Below are positions 1 to 8,183 of a stretch of 64,000 nt of DNA, piece by piece. The first letter of the stretch is position 1, and each line of letters opens with the position of its first letter. The notes beneath the pieces are model-generated. The model saw nothing but the letters and a program-made list of their open reading frames with translations, did not search any database and was not told the DNA's origin. Origin of the DNA: Bacteroidota bacterium (lineage in GTDB: Bacteria > Bacteroidota > Bacteroidia > Bacteroidales > CAIWKO01); assembly GCA_037133915.1 (NCBI GenBank), contig JBAXND010000018.1, forward strand, positions 17,464-81,463, in the 5' to 3' direction. Made by a program: the position numbers and the translations under genes.

Positions 1-71
1 ACGCCTTCCCACTCAATGTGAACGGTAAAGTTGACCGTAAAGCATTGAAAAAAATCGTTGAAACGGTCTGA
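1..71 (+). CDS. C-terminal end of an AMP-forming ligase / NRPS-like adenylation protein (partial)
   Basis: Only the last 22 codons are in the window, read from base 3 to the TGA at 69-71. The peptide ends in a PLNVNGKVDRKAL-type motif, which is the A10 motif of the acyl-activating (ANL) superfamily. Its lysine (in NGK) is the catalytic lysine of the adenylation half-reaction. This form of the motif is typical of non-ribosomal peptide synthetase adenylation domains and D-alanine-carrier-protein-type ligases. Substrate and size cannot be judged from the tail. About 190 bases without a clear gene follow before lpxK. Confidence 0.6.
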   Translation, partial: AFPLNVNGKVDRKALKKIVETV

Positions 72-264
72 TAATATGGCTTTTTATGCGTTTTATTTGA
101 ATTTAAATTAATCTCTTCAGACAAGGTAGAAGCCCTCTATTGCCTTTTATTTTTACAAATTTCGACTTGTTATTGCCTTGGATAAATACTATTTCATATA
201 TGTGATGTCTTGATTTTGTGCCTTTTTTCCGAACATTCCTATCATAAATACCGTATAAAATCGT

Positions 265-1371
265 TTGCACATCATATTAATTGGATTATTGTTGGAAAAT
301 CATCCCGTAATAAAATTTCTTCGCATCCTGCTGCTGCCATTTGCCATACTTTACGGCATCATTACTTGGTTCAGAAATGTATGCTATTCTGTTGGGATAT
401 TCAAACAGCACAGGTTTAATATTCCTGTGATATGCGTGGGCAATCTCAGCGTTGGCGGAACAGGCAAAACACCCATGGTAGAATTCATTGCAGGATTGCT
501 GCTGGAGCAGAGACTGAATGTTGCAGTACTCAGCCGCGGTTACGGACGAAAATCCACCGGCTTTGTAATGGCAGATAAAAATTCAAATGCAGCAATCATA
601 GGCGATGAGCCCATGCAGCTTCATCAAAAATTTCCCGGACTGAGGGTTGCCGTTGATGAAAAGCGGGCTCACGGCATTAAAAAATTGCTGGAAATATCTC
701 CGGAAATTGATGTTGTAATACTTGACGATGCTTTCCAGCACCGTGCCGTAAAAGCCGGAATGAATGTGCTTCTTACACCCTACCACAGCCTGTATTCATC
801 AGATTTCATGCTGCCCACCGGTTATTTGCGCGAATTCCGCAGCGGGGCAAAACGTGCCGATTTAATTGTTGTTACCAAATGCCCGCCGGAAATAAGTGCT
901 TCCGAACGAGAAAATATCGTAAACAAACTGAAGCCGGATGCCGCACAGGATGTCTTCTTTTCCCATATCAGATACGGAAAAGCGTATGGTATTACATCGG
1001 AAGGTATTCGTAGTGGGGACGACATCAATCAGGCACAGTCAGTCCTTTTATTCGCAGGCATCGCCAACCCTGAGCCTCTTGAAACACATCTAAAACAGAC
1101 ATATTCGAAAGTTGTCACGCTTCAATTTCGCGACCATCAGGATTATGCTAACGAGGATTTGTATCATATCAGAAAAAAATTTACTAATTTTGCACCCGGT
1201 AAAAATGTGATTATCACAACTTCAAAGGATGCAGCAAGGCTCGCTGAGCCGGAAACCAAAGCAAAAATTGACGATTTACCGATTTTTTGCCTTCCCGTGA
1301 AGGCCGATTTTTATGAACCGGACAAACAAAACATTACAACTAAAATAAACAGCTATGCTCGAAAAAATTAA
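265..1371 (+). CDS. lpxK: Tetraacyldisaccharide 4'-kinase (lipid A kinase)
   Basis: LpxK phosphorylates the 4' position of the tetraacyl-disaccharide-1-phosphate precursor to give lipid IVA at the inner face of the cytoplasmic membrane. The P-loop region (GNLSVGGTGKTP, about residues 59-70) has the family-specific form, and the DDAFQHR motif (about 154-160) carries conserved catalytic and Mg residues. A hydrophobic N-terminal helix (about 20-37) is the usual membrane anchor. No ATG precedes the conserved part: TTG at 265 gives 368 residues, and in-frame TTGs at 289 and 292 would give a more family-like N terminus, so the start is uncertain. The 3' end overlaps the next gene by 17 bases, suggesting co-transcription. 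Function is near certain from motifs; it implies a lipid A outer membrane. Confidence 0.93.
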   Translation: MHIILIGLLLENHPVIKFLRILLLPFAILYGIITWFRNVCYSVGIFKQHRFNIPVICVGNLSVGGTGKTPMVEFIAGLLLEQRLNVAVLSRGYGRKSTGFVMADKNSNAAIIGDEPMQLHQKFPGLRVAVDEKRAHGIKKLLEISPEIDVVILDDAFQHRAVKAGMNVLLTPYHSLYSSDFMLPTGYLREFRSGAKRADLIVVTKCPPEISASERENIVNKLKPDAAQDVFFSHIRYGKAYGITSEGIRSGDDINQAQSVLLFAGIANPEPLETHLKQTYSKVVTLQFRDHQDYANEDLYHIRKKFTNFAPGKNVIITTSKDAARLAEPETKAKIDDLPIFCLPVKADFYEPDKQNITTKINSYARKN

Positions 1372-2167
1372 ACAAACCGGAGAATTTATCCGCAGTAAAG
1401 TTGACATCAGCCCCAAAATTGGTATCATTCTGGGAACAGGACTTGGCGGCCTGGTAAATGAAATTGAGATTAAGACCGCATTGCCATACGAACAAATCCC
1501 CAATTTCCCGGTTTCTACCGTGGTTGGGCATAAAGGTCAGCTCATATTCGGAACGCTCAACGGCGTGCCCGTTCTGGCCATGCAGGGGCGTTTCCATTAT
1601 TACGAAGGATGGAGCATGCAGGAACTCACATTTCCGGTAAGGGTTATGAAATATCTGGGTATAGAAACACTGGTGCTATCAAACGCCAGCGGTGGCGTAA
1701 ACCCGAATTTTGCAGTGGGCGATATCATGATTATTACCGACCAGATTAACCTGCTTCCGTCTAACCCGTTGATGGGCAAGAACTATGACGAACTCGGACC
1801 CCGTTTCCCGGATATGAGCGATGCATATGATAAGGAACTTATCAATAAAGCAAAAGAAATTGCAGCTAAACATGGCATCCCATATCAAACCGGTGTTTAT
1901 GCAGCGGTTTCAGGTCCATGTTTCGAAACTCCTGCCGAATATAAGTATATGCGTGTAATCGGTGCCGATGCTGTAGGCATGTCAACAGTTCCCGAAGTTA
2001 TGGTTGCCCGTCACGGCGGGATGAAGGCCTTTGCCGTTTCTATCATCACCGATCTGGGTGTTGAAGGAAAAATTGTTGAAGTCAGCCACGAAGAAGTTAT
2101 ACAGGCCGCGAACAGCGCTGAGCCCAAAATGACGACCATCATCAAAGATTTGATGAAGGTGATTTAA
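1355..2167 (+). CDS. punA: Purine nucleoside phosphorylase (class I, trimeric type)
   Basis: Catalyses phosphorolysis of inosine/guanosine (and deoxy forms) to free base and (deoxy)ribose-1-phosphate in purine salvage. The 270-residue length fits the low-molecular-mass trimeric class. Visible landmarks are the phosphate-binding GTGLGGL near the N terminus, the GRFHYYEG loop, the SNASGGVN segment, the SGPCFETPAEYK segment with the substrate-contacting Phe/Glu, VGMSTVPE and the late SIITDLG. It starts inside the lpxK 3' end. A strong hairpin terminator follows at 2188-2226. MTAP-type enzymes share the fold, but the SGPCFETPAE and GMSTVPE signatures favour PNP. Confidence 0.92.
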   Translation: MLEKIKQTGEFIRSKVDISPKIGIILGTGLGGLVNEIEIKTALPYEQIPNFPVSTVVGHKGQLIFGTLNGVPVLAMQGRFHYYEGWSMQELTFPVRVMKYLGIETLVLSNASGGVNPNFAVGDIMIITDQINLLPSNPLMGKNYDELGPRFPDMSDAYDKELINKAKEIAAKHGIPYQTGVYAAVSGPCFETPAEYKYMRVIGADAVGMSTVPEVMVARHGGMKAFAVSIITDLGVEGKIVEVSHEEVIQAANSAEPKMTTIIKDLMKVI

Positions 2168-2168
2168 T

Positions 2169-2678
2169 TCAGGGCGTGTTCTTATTGCTGGAGAGATCAA
2201 GAATTTTGACTCTCCAGTTTTTTTTTGCCACAGGGCATTTGCGGTATCTGAATAAGCTTGTGACAAATCCTGCGGTAAGCATGCTTCCCGAGGCAATGAT
2301 TGTTCCGGTTCGCACCACCGGCTTATCACCATTAATTACATTATTTACGACATCAATGGCGAAGTAGGCCGTGCCTCCCATTATCAGCGCCGATGACAAC
2401 AGCGTGAAACCCCACCGGGCCTTATACAGCATATCAATCTGTGAAGTCCGGACTTCATAATTATATCCGACTAAAATCGTAGAATCGCCGATACTGTTTA
2501 TTTTTCCTTCAATAACTGTGGAGTCGCCGATGAGTTTCAGGCGGATGTAATTGCCTTCATAAAATTTATAGCTCACCCTGTTCCCGGGCTTTTCAATGAT
2601 CAGCACCTTCTGACAAGGCGCCGTGATACAAGCAGCACAAATCAATACAACAAGCAAAATGAACTTTCGGAAATTCAT
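2169..2678 (-). CDS. Exported/membrane protein of unknown function
   Basis: 169 residues. A hydrophobic N terminus (residues 5-20) ends in a Cys-rich stretch (CAAC at 14-17) that could be a signal peptide or a poor lipobox. A beta-rich middle contains two copies of a GDST-type turn (IGDSTVIEGKINSIGDSTILVG), followed by two likely membrane helices at about 109-128 and 144-163. I do not recognise the family. Its ATG overlaps the stop of the upstream MmcQ/YjbR gene by 4 bases, so the two are probably translationally coupled. The last codons are laid over the terminator of the convergent punA gene. Confidence 0.7.
   Translation of the reverse strand: MNFRKFILLVVLICAACITAPCQKVLIIEKPGNRVSYKFYEGNYIRLKLIGDSTVIEGKINSIGDSTILVGYNYEVRTSQIDMLYKARWGFTLLSSALIMGGTAYFAIDVVNNVINGDKPVVRTGTIIASGSMLTAGFVTSLFRYRKCPVAKKNWRVKILDLSSNKNTP
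2188..2226 (+). terminator. Rho-independent terminator of lpxK-punA
   Basis: CTGGAGAG (2188-2195) pairs with CTCTCCAG (2210-2217). TCAA/TTGA extends the stem inside after one bulged A, and nine T follow (2218-2226). The hairpin lies inside the last codons of the convergent gene 2169-2678. Confidence 0.85.
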
Positions 2679-3061
2679 TTTTTGTTTTTTTTAGGTGCTG
2701 CGGGTTTAGAACCGCCCAATAATTTTTCGATTTGCTTTTTCGTAAGACCTGATACTACCAGCTCATACGAAAGGTCAACCCAGCCTTTGAGTGTTTCATC
2801 ATCTACATACCCGTCAACAATTACCATGTTCCAATGCGTCTTGTTCATATGCCAGGCCGGCTGCACACATGGATATTCCTCACGGAGCGAAATGGCTGTT
2901 TCAGGGTCACATTTAACCGAGAAGCGAAATGCCGTATCAAGACTGGTGAGGGCAAACATCTTGTCCATAACCTTAAATACAAGCGTACTTTCGTCAAAAG
3001 GAAAACTTTCGGTAACGCCATTTTTCGAAAGGCAATACTCCCTGAATTCTTCAATATTCAT
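2675..3061 (-). CDS. MmcQ/YjbR family protein
   Basis: 128 residues with the MmcQ/YjbR (DUF419) layout: an N-terminal helix ending in SFPFDESTLVFKVMDKMFAL, an FRFSVKCDPE strand, then the AWHMNKTHWNMVIVDG segment and a C-terminal pair of helices (LSYELVVSGLTKKQ). The fold resembles a CyaY-like DNA-binding module, but no biochemical role is firmly established. The C-terminal lysine/proline-rich tail (last ~15 residues) is an extension. It is the first gene of a two-gene reverse-strand unit with 2169-2678. Confidence 0.85.
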   Translation of the reverse strand: MNIEEFREYCLSKNGVTESFPFDESTLVFKVMDKMFALTSLDTAFRFSVKCDPETAISLREEYPCVQPAWHMNKTHWNMVIVDGYVDDETLKGWVDLSYELVVSGLTKKQIEKLLGGSKPAAPKKNKK

Positions 3062-3201
3062 GTGATAAATTTAAAGAAAATAATGATGCTACCACAATAC
3101 TATTTTGCTTTCAGCGGCTATCAGTATTCGTCGCTATGGTGCAATGATATTAAACTTAACGTAATTTTTTCATGTTCATTGTATGAAGGGTCATACACAT
3201 G

Positions 3202-3221
3202 AAAAATGTCGGTTTCCCGAC
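3202..3221 (-). terminator. Possible terminator after the 3250-5295 gene
   Basis: On the reverse strand GTCGG-GAAA-CCGAC (3208-3221) forms a short GNRA-loop hairpin followed by a five-T run (3202-3206). The stem is only 5 bp. A second, longer palindrome lies next to it (3166-3206: CATGAAAAA/TTTTTCATG arms around TGTATGA-AGGG-TCATACA). Confidence 0.4.
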
Positions 3222-3249
3222 CCATGCATTATCTTCAGAATACCCTTTT

Positions 3250-5295
3250 TTAATATATCAAGGTTACAAAGCCTTTAATTTTATGCATATTATACTTCAC
3301 ATCCATATAATAAATCAGCCAGGTGTAGACGCCTTCCCTGGCTTTTTCGCCGGCTATTAAGCCATCCCAGGCGGCATGCAGGTCGGGAGTAAAAAACACA
3401 AGACGACCCCATCGGTCAAAAATGCGCAAATTAAAATCGGATTCCATAATGCCATCGCCTGACACAAAAAACCGGTCGTTCAGCCCATCGTGATTGGGCG
3501 TAAATGCATTGGGAACAAAAAGTGCGCTATTGGGTGTGACAATTATATTTCTTGTGGCAGTATCGGTACAGCCAAATTCAGAAGTAACAATCTCGGTAAC
3601 TACGTAAGTACCGGTATCGGAATACTTATGCATTGGGTTGGGAATGTCGGAAGTATTTCCATCCAGATAATAATCGCCAAAATCCCATTGCCAGACGCTG
3701 GCACCAAAAGACCGGTCGGAAAACCAAACCGTAGAATCGAGTACTGAGATAACAGTTGGCACTGAGGTAAATTCGGCCACGGGAATCGGGAAAACGTGTA
3801 TCATTTCGGGCTTGATGAAGGTGGTTTTACATCCATTTGTTGAAGTCGCCGTTAATGAGATATCAAACGTACCGGCAAACAAAAATGCATGTTCGGGATT
3901 CTGCAGATAAGATATATTGTTTGACGCAGCATCAGTACCAAAATCCCACACCCAGTTATCTATAGCGGGGGTTGTATTATCAAAGAAGTTGACGATAAGC
4001 GGTTCGCAGCCTTCTATTTTATCGGCAGAGAAATCAATAGCCGGCACGGGATTAACTATAAGAGTAACCTCGGCGGTACTGTTGCATCCGCCATTTGCCG
4101 CCACTATGCTATATGAAGTTGTGACCAAAGGAAATGCGGTTGTTGACTGTCCTGACGGATTCGTTAAAGTTGCTGCCGGAGACCATGAATAACTCTGGGC
4201 ATTTCCATTAACCTTCAGTAGACTGCTATCGCCGGCACAGATATGGTCAGGGTTTGCCGTAACAGTTATAACAGGTCCGTATGTCGCAGTAACGGTAATA
4301 TTTGCCGAACCGGTGCATCCGTTGGTATCCGTACCAATTACTGAATAGGTGGTTGTCGCCGTTGGCGAGGCAGCGACGGTTGTTCCCGTTGGCGACGAAA
4401 GTGATGCCGCAGGCGTCCAAACATAATTGGATGCTCCGGAACCGGTTAAATCAACAGCGGTACCAACACATATTGCTGCAGTAACCGGTGATACACTAAT
4501 TGCAGGATTGGGATTGACTATTACAACAGCAGTAACAGCCGGACTGACTTGCGTACCAATTGTTATGGTAAGCGAATAAGTGCCCGACATGGCCGCTGTG
4601 GCGTTCGGAATTGAAGGGTTCATTGCTGTTGAAGTGAAACCATTCGGGCCGGTCCAGCTGTACCCGGCGCCCGGTACGGGATTATTCACACTCAGGTGGA
4701 TTGTTTCGCCCAGGCACACGGTATCGCCGTTTATGGGTGGTGCCAGTATACCACAATTTGTTGTTCCCGTACCACCCGTCTGACTAAAAATAATATTACA
4801 GGGTAAATTCGAATAATTAGTAATCAATAGAATATAATACGTTCCGGTAACGGCATTCGGAATATAACAATATTCAATTGGGTTAATACTGTAACTGCAG
4901 TCAACCATATTCTGTGAAGGATAATCGGGGGAGGGTCCCGGAGATGAGTGTGTAGGCGCAGTTCCCGCAGTCAGCTGAGCAACGCAGGGAGTGGTTTGAT
5001 TTGAGAAAGGTCCCCAGCAGCAAAAGTCAATGTCAACCTGAGGAGTACTCTGCATCTGAATTTCAATAGTGCCGCTGATTCCTACCTGCATATAGTACCA
5101 GGCAGGATTCGGCTGCGAAAACAAACAGCCATAATTTGCGCCCACTTCGGCAGTGCCGGCATTTACACCGGCGGCAAAATTATACGTAGTTCCGGTACAA
5201 AAAGGACTGCTCTGAACACAAAGATTATTTTGCGAAAAGGATGGCAGATAACCGAATACAATGGCAGTAGCCAGTATTAAAAATACTTTTTTCAT
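3250..5295 (-). CDS. Secreted Ig/PKD-repeat protein with gliding-type (T9SS type B) C-terminal domain
   Basis: 681 residues with a signal peptide (1-21, cleavage near FSQ). A Cys-containing N-terminal beta domain (about 25-180) resembles the non-catalytic modules of large Bacteroidota surface proteins. Two Ig-like repeats of roughly 80 residues follow (CxG...Y.W.PA..L....G....ASP..TT.YSV pattern). Two PKD domains (about 415-590) carry WDFG and YSDTGTY-like signatures. The last ~90 residues (FVPNAFTPNHDGLND...RWGRLVF...WDG...GVYTW) form the gliding-motility-associated C-terminal domain. This targets the protein through the type IX system to the cell surface or outside. No enzyme domain is visible; an adhesin or matrix role is an inference. 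It is a paralogue of 5483-7930. Confidence 0.85.
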   Translation of the reverse strand: MKKVFLILATAIVFGYLPSFSQNNLCVQSSPFCTGTTYNFAAGVNAGTAEVGANYGCLFSQPNPAWYYMQVGISGTIEIQMQSTPQVDIDFCCWGPFSNQTTPCVAQLTAGTAPTHSSPGPSPDYPSQNMVDCSYSINPIEYCYIPNAVTGTYYILLITNYSNLPCNIIFSQTGGTGTTNCGILAPPINGDTVCLGETIHLSVNNPVPGAGYSWTGPNGFTSTAMNPSIPNATAAMSGTYSLTITIGTQVSPAVTAVVIVNPNPAISVSPVTAAICVGTAVDLTGSGASNYVWTPAASLSSPTGTTVAASPTATTTYSVIGTDTNGCTGSANITVTATYGPVITVTANPDHICAGDSSLLKVNGNAQSYSWSPAATLTNPSGQSTTAFPLVTTSYSIVAANGGCNSTAEVTLIVNPVPAIDFSADKIEGCEPLIVNFFDNTTPAIDNWVWDFGTDAASNNISYLQNPEHAFLFAGTFDISLTATSTNGCKTTFIKPEMIHVFPIPVAEFTSVPTVISVLDSTVWFSDRSFGASVWQWDFGDYYLDGNTSDIPNPMHKYSDTGTYVVTEIVTSEFGCTDTATRNIIVTPNSALFVPNAFTPNHDGLNDRFFVSGDGIMESDFNLRIFDRWGRLVFFTPDLHAAWDGLIAGEKAREGVYTWLIYYMDVKYNMHKIKGFVTLIY

Positions 5296-5428
5296 CGTTT
5301 TAATTTTTTTGTTTTTTTTATGCCCTGAAAAAAACGAAAAGTGAATTTCCGCATTTTCAAGGAATTAAAGACAGGCGTTTTACTCTAAAGGTTGTTTCGT
5401 GACGAAAATTTTCAAAATACGACCTGCG

Positions 5429-5457
5429 AAAAAAGGCGATCTCAGATTGGATCGCCT
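5429..5457 (-). terminator. Rho-independent terminator of the 5483-7930 gene
   Basis: AGGCGATC (5434-5441) and GATCGCCT (5450-5457) form a perfect 8-bp stem with an 8-nt loop. Read on the reverse strand it runs into six T (complement of 5429-5434), 26 bases after the stop codon of the gene. Confidence 0.88.
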
Positions 5458-5482
5458 AGAAGACTTGAGCGTTAATACACAT

Positions 5483-7930
5483 TTAGTAAATCAAGGTTAC
5501 AAAACCTTTAATTTTATGCATATTATACTTCACATCCATATAATAAATTACCCACGTATAAACACCTTCCATCGCTTTTTCACCATCTACAAAACCATCC
5601 CATGAGGCATGCAGGTTAGGAGTGAAAAACACCAGGCGGCCCAAGCGGTCAAATATGCGCAACTTAAAATCGGACTCCATGATACCATCGCCTAACACAA
5701 AGAATTTGTCGTTACGCCCGTCGTGATTCGGCGTAAAAGCATTGGGAACAAAAAGAGCGATATTGGGTTCCACAAGGATGTTTTTCATAGCAGTATCGGT
5801 ACAGCCAAATTCAGAAGTAACAATCTGCGTAACCAGAAATGTTCCCGTGTCGGAATAAGTATGTATCGGGCTGGGAATATCGGATGCATTTCCATCCATA
5901 TAATAGTCGCCAAAATCCCACTGCCATTTACTTGCGCCCACCGACTGATCGGAAAACCAAACCGTAGAGTCAAGGATAGAAATCACTGTTGGTACAGATG
6001 TAAACTCAGCCACAGGCGTTGGATAAACGGTAATGTACTGAGGTAATGTCTGGCTGATATAACAGCCATCAACCGAAATAACTGACAGTGTAATGTCGTA
6101 CTTGCCTGCGAATGGAAACGCATGAATAGGATTTTGCAGATGCGACGTGGTATTTGAACCCGGAGGCTGACCAAAATTCCAGTTCCAGCTCAGTACAGCG
6201 GGCGTTGTATTATCAGAAAAATGAACTATCAACGGCTCACAGCCTTCGGTTTTATCGGCATTAAAATCAATTGAGGGCAATGGATTCACTACAAGGTTAA
6301 AATCATCGGTACCCATGCAGCCGCCATTATCAACCGTAACGGTATAATGTACTGTGCTCAGCGGCGAAGCAACAACTGTACTTCCGGTAGTAGTTGAAAG
6401 TCCAGTTGGAGGAGTCCATACAATATTTCCATTGGCCCAGCAAGTCAACAACACGGTGTCGCCACGGCAAATTTCAGGTTTTGAAGCGTTGATAACCACA
6501 TTCGGTAAAGGCGCCACATTCACTGTCACACTATTTGTGTTTGTACACTGGTTGCTGTCGGTTGCAGTAACGGTGTATGTAGTAGTGGTTGTTGGTCCGG
6601 CAGTAACTGTTGGACCAACAACGGCTGAAAGTCCTGCCGGAGGCGCCCATCCATAGGTGTCGGCACCCGAAGCCGTAACCTGTATCGACTGCCCGTAGCA
6701 AATCCCGGGGTTGGCAGGATTAAAGCTGATAATGGGCAATGGATTCACATTTACGGTGGCTGTTTGAGAAGCCGTACAATTATTAACCGGATCAATGGCA
6801 GTAACGGTATACACAGTTGTTGTGGCAGGCGTTGCAACCGTTGTTTGTCCTGTTGTTGTTGAAAGCCCTGTTGAAGGTGCCCATGAATAGTTCCATGCGG
6901 GATTGCCGGTACCGTTCAGCGTAACACTTTCTCCGATACAAATCGCAGTGTCGGCAGGGTTGGCCGTCATTGAAAAACCGCCGGCAACATTAATCGTTAC
7001 CTGATCGGTAACCGTAATTACATTTCCATTGCAATTAGTATAAGTTGCAACGGCGGTGTATGTTGTGTTGGCGGTAGGGCAAACAGTGAGTGTATCGGTA
7101 GTGCCGATAGATGAAAGATTTTGGTCAAGCCATTCGATGGTAACATTTGGTGTTCCGGTAGGAGTAAAGCGCCAGGCTTCATTGGTTGCCGACCATTGCG
7201 ATGTATTTCTTCCCGGGGCGACACAGCCAACGGTCCCTGTTGCGTTCTGAATACCCACCAGTGCATTGCCGCTGTTCCAGGTAGAACAGAGAGGCTTATT
7301 TTGCATATAGACTTCAATCACGTTAGTGCTTTCGTAAAGAACAATCTGATTGGTATTGATAAGTGTGGTACATGAAAATTCCGGAATCTGATAATAATTC
7401 ACAACAAAAGTGCGGCATGGCCATGTTCCAAGAATGGCATAATACATACTTCCGCCAAGGGCAGGATTGATATCCTGATAGGGTCCAAAAATACAATTCA
7501 GGATAAGACTGGAAGAAGGACAAGTTGCCGTATAAGACCAGGGACAATAGCCGCCGGCATTTGACATATCAAATGTTATGCAGCCGTTGGAGCCAACCAC
7601 TATCTGATTATAATTTGTTCCATAATAGCAAAAATTAAAAGGAAGCGGAATGGCATTACTCCAAACATCATCAATATTTACAAGAATAGGTGTGCCCGTA
7701 TTGTAGGGATACGGAGGTGTATAAGGAATAGAAGTACACGTATAGTTTGTAGTCGTTCCTGTTGCAATATAAGTGGCATCAAGATGTGCACACCCGGCAT
7801 TGCAGCCCAAGTTCTGGTCAGGACCGGCATTTACGGCAGGACAACCGGGCTGGGCAACCACCGACTGTACCGTAAAAAAAATGAAAATAATTGTAGTGTA
7901 AAATAGACGAAGGAGTATTTTTTGTGTCAT
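5483..7930 (-). CDS. Large secreted Ig/PKD-repeat protein with gliding-type (T9SS type B) C-terminal domain
   Basis: 815 residues. Signal peptide about 1-26 (cleavage after VVAQ). The N-terminal domain (about 30-300) has many aromatic and Cys residues and an IDDVWSNAIPLPFNFCYYG segment typical of Bacteroidota surface proteins. Three tandem Ig-like repeats (about 310-548) each start C.G.S/Q/T and end TTTYTVTATD. Two PKD domains (about 549-725) contain WDFGDYYMDG and YSDTGTF. The type B CTD (about 726-815) closes the protein. The last ~270 residues and their DNA are strikingly like those of the downstream paralogue 3250-5295. It has its own promoter and terminator. Function is unknown beyond export to the cell surface; adhesion is an inference. 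Confidence 0.85.
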   Translation of the reverse strand: MTQKILLRLFYTTIIFIFFTVQSVVAQPGCPAVNAGPDQNLGCNAGCAHLDATYIATGTTTNYTCTSIPYTPPYPYNTGTPILVNIDDVWSNAIPLPFNFCYYGTNYNQIVVGSNGCITFDMSNAGGYCPWSYTATCPSSSLILNCIFGPYQDINPALGGSMYYAILGTWPCRTFVVNYYQIPEFSCTTLINTNQIVLYESTNVIEVYMQNKPLCSTWNSGNALVGIQNATGTVGCVAPGRNTSQWSATNEAWRFTPTGTPNVTIEWLDQNLSSIGTTDTLTVCPTANTTYTAVATYTNCNGNVITVTDQVTINVAGGFSMTANPADTAICIGESVTLNGTGNPAWNYSWAPSTGLSTTTGQTTVATPATTTVYTVTAIDPVNNCTASQTATVNVNPLPIISFNPANPGICYGQSIQVTASGADTYGWAPPAGLSAVVGPTVTAGPTTTTTYTVTATDSNQCTNTNSVTVNVAPLPNVVINASKPEICRGDTVLLTCWANGNIVWTPPTGLSTTTGSTVVASPLSTVHYTVTVDNGGCMGTDDFNLVVNPLPSIDFNADKTEGCEPLIVHFSDNTTPAVLSWNWNFGQPPGSNTTSHLQNPIHAFPFAGKYDITLSVISVDGCYISQTLPQYITVYPTPVAEFTSVPTVISILDSTVWFSDQSVGASKWQWDFGDYYMDGNASDIPSPIHTYSDTGTFLVTQIVTSEFGCTDTAMKNILVEPNIALFVPNAFTPNHDGRNDKFFVLGDGIMESDFKLRIFDRLGRLVFFTPNLHASWDGFVDGEKAMEGVYTWVIYYMDVKYNMHKIKGFVTLIY

Positions 7931-7973
7931 TGATGCATTTTTTGGTTAAAACTTTCCCCCCGGAATGAACGAA

Positions 7974-8004
7974 CAAATTTAATGCTTAATATCAGAAAAT
8001 CAAA
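7974..8004 (-). promoter_or_regulatory. Bacteroidota-type promoter of the 815-residue secreted protein
   Basis: On the reverse strand TTTG (8001-8004) is followed after 19 nt by TAAATTTG (7974-7981). This matches the TTTG-N19-TAnnTTTG consensus of the Bacteroidota primary sigma factor, and the start codon is about 45 nt downstream. The rest of the 250-nt gap up to 8183 shows nothing else clear. Confidence 0.65.
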
Positions 8005-8183
8005 AAATTCAGATTGATAGGCATTATTTAATAATAATTAAATGTTTGATAGTGTATATAAGACGAAATTTCCCTGAAAAGGTTGCCTTTTTGAATATAT
8101 AAATAAATGAGAATATGTGCTTTTGGTCAAACGAAGTGAAGCATGTAAGGAGCTGGCGGCGTCCGGAAAAGGAAATTAATTAA

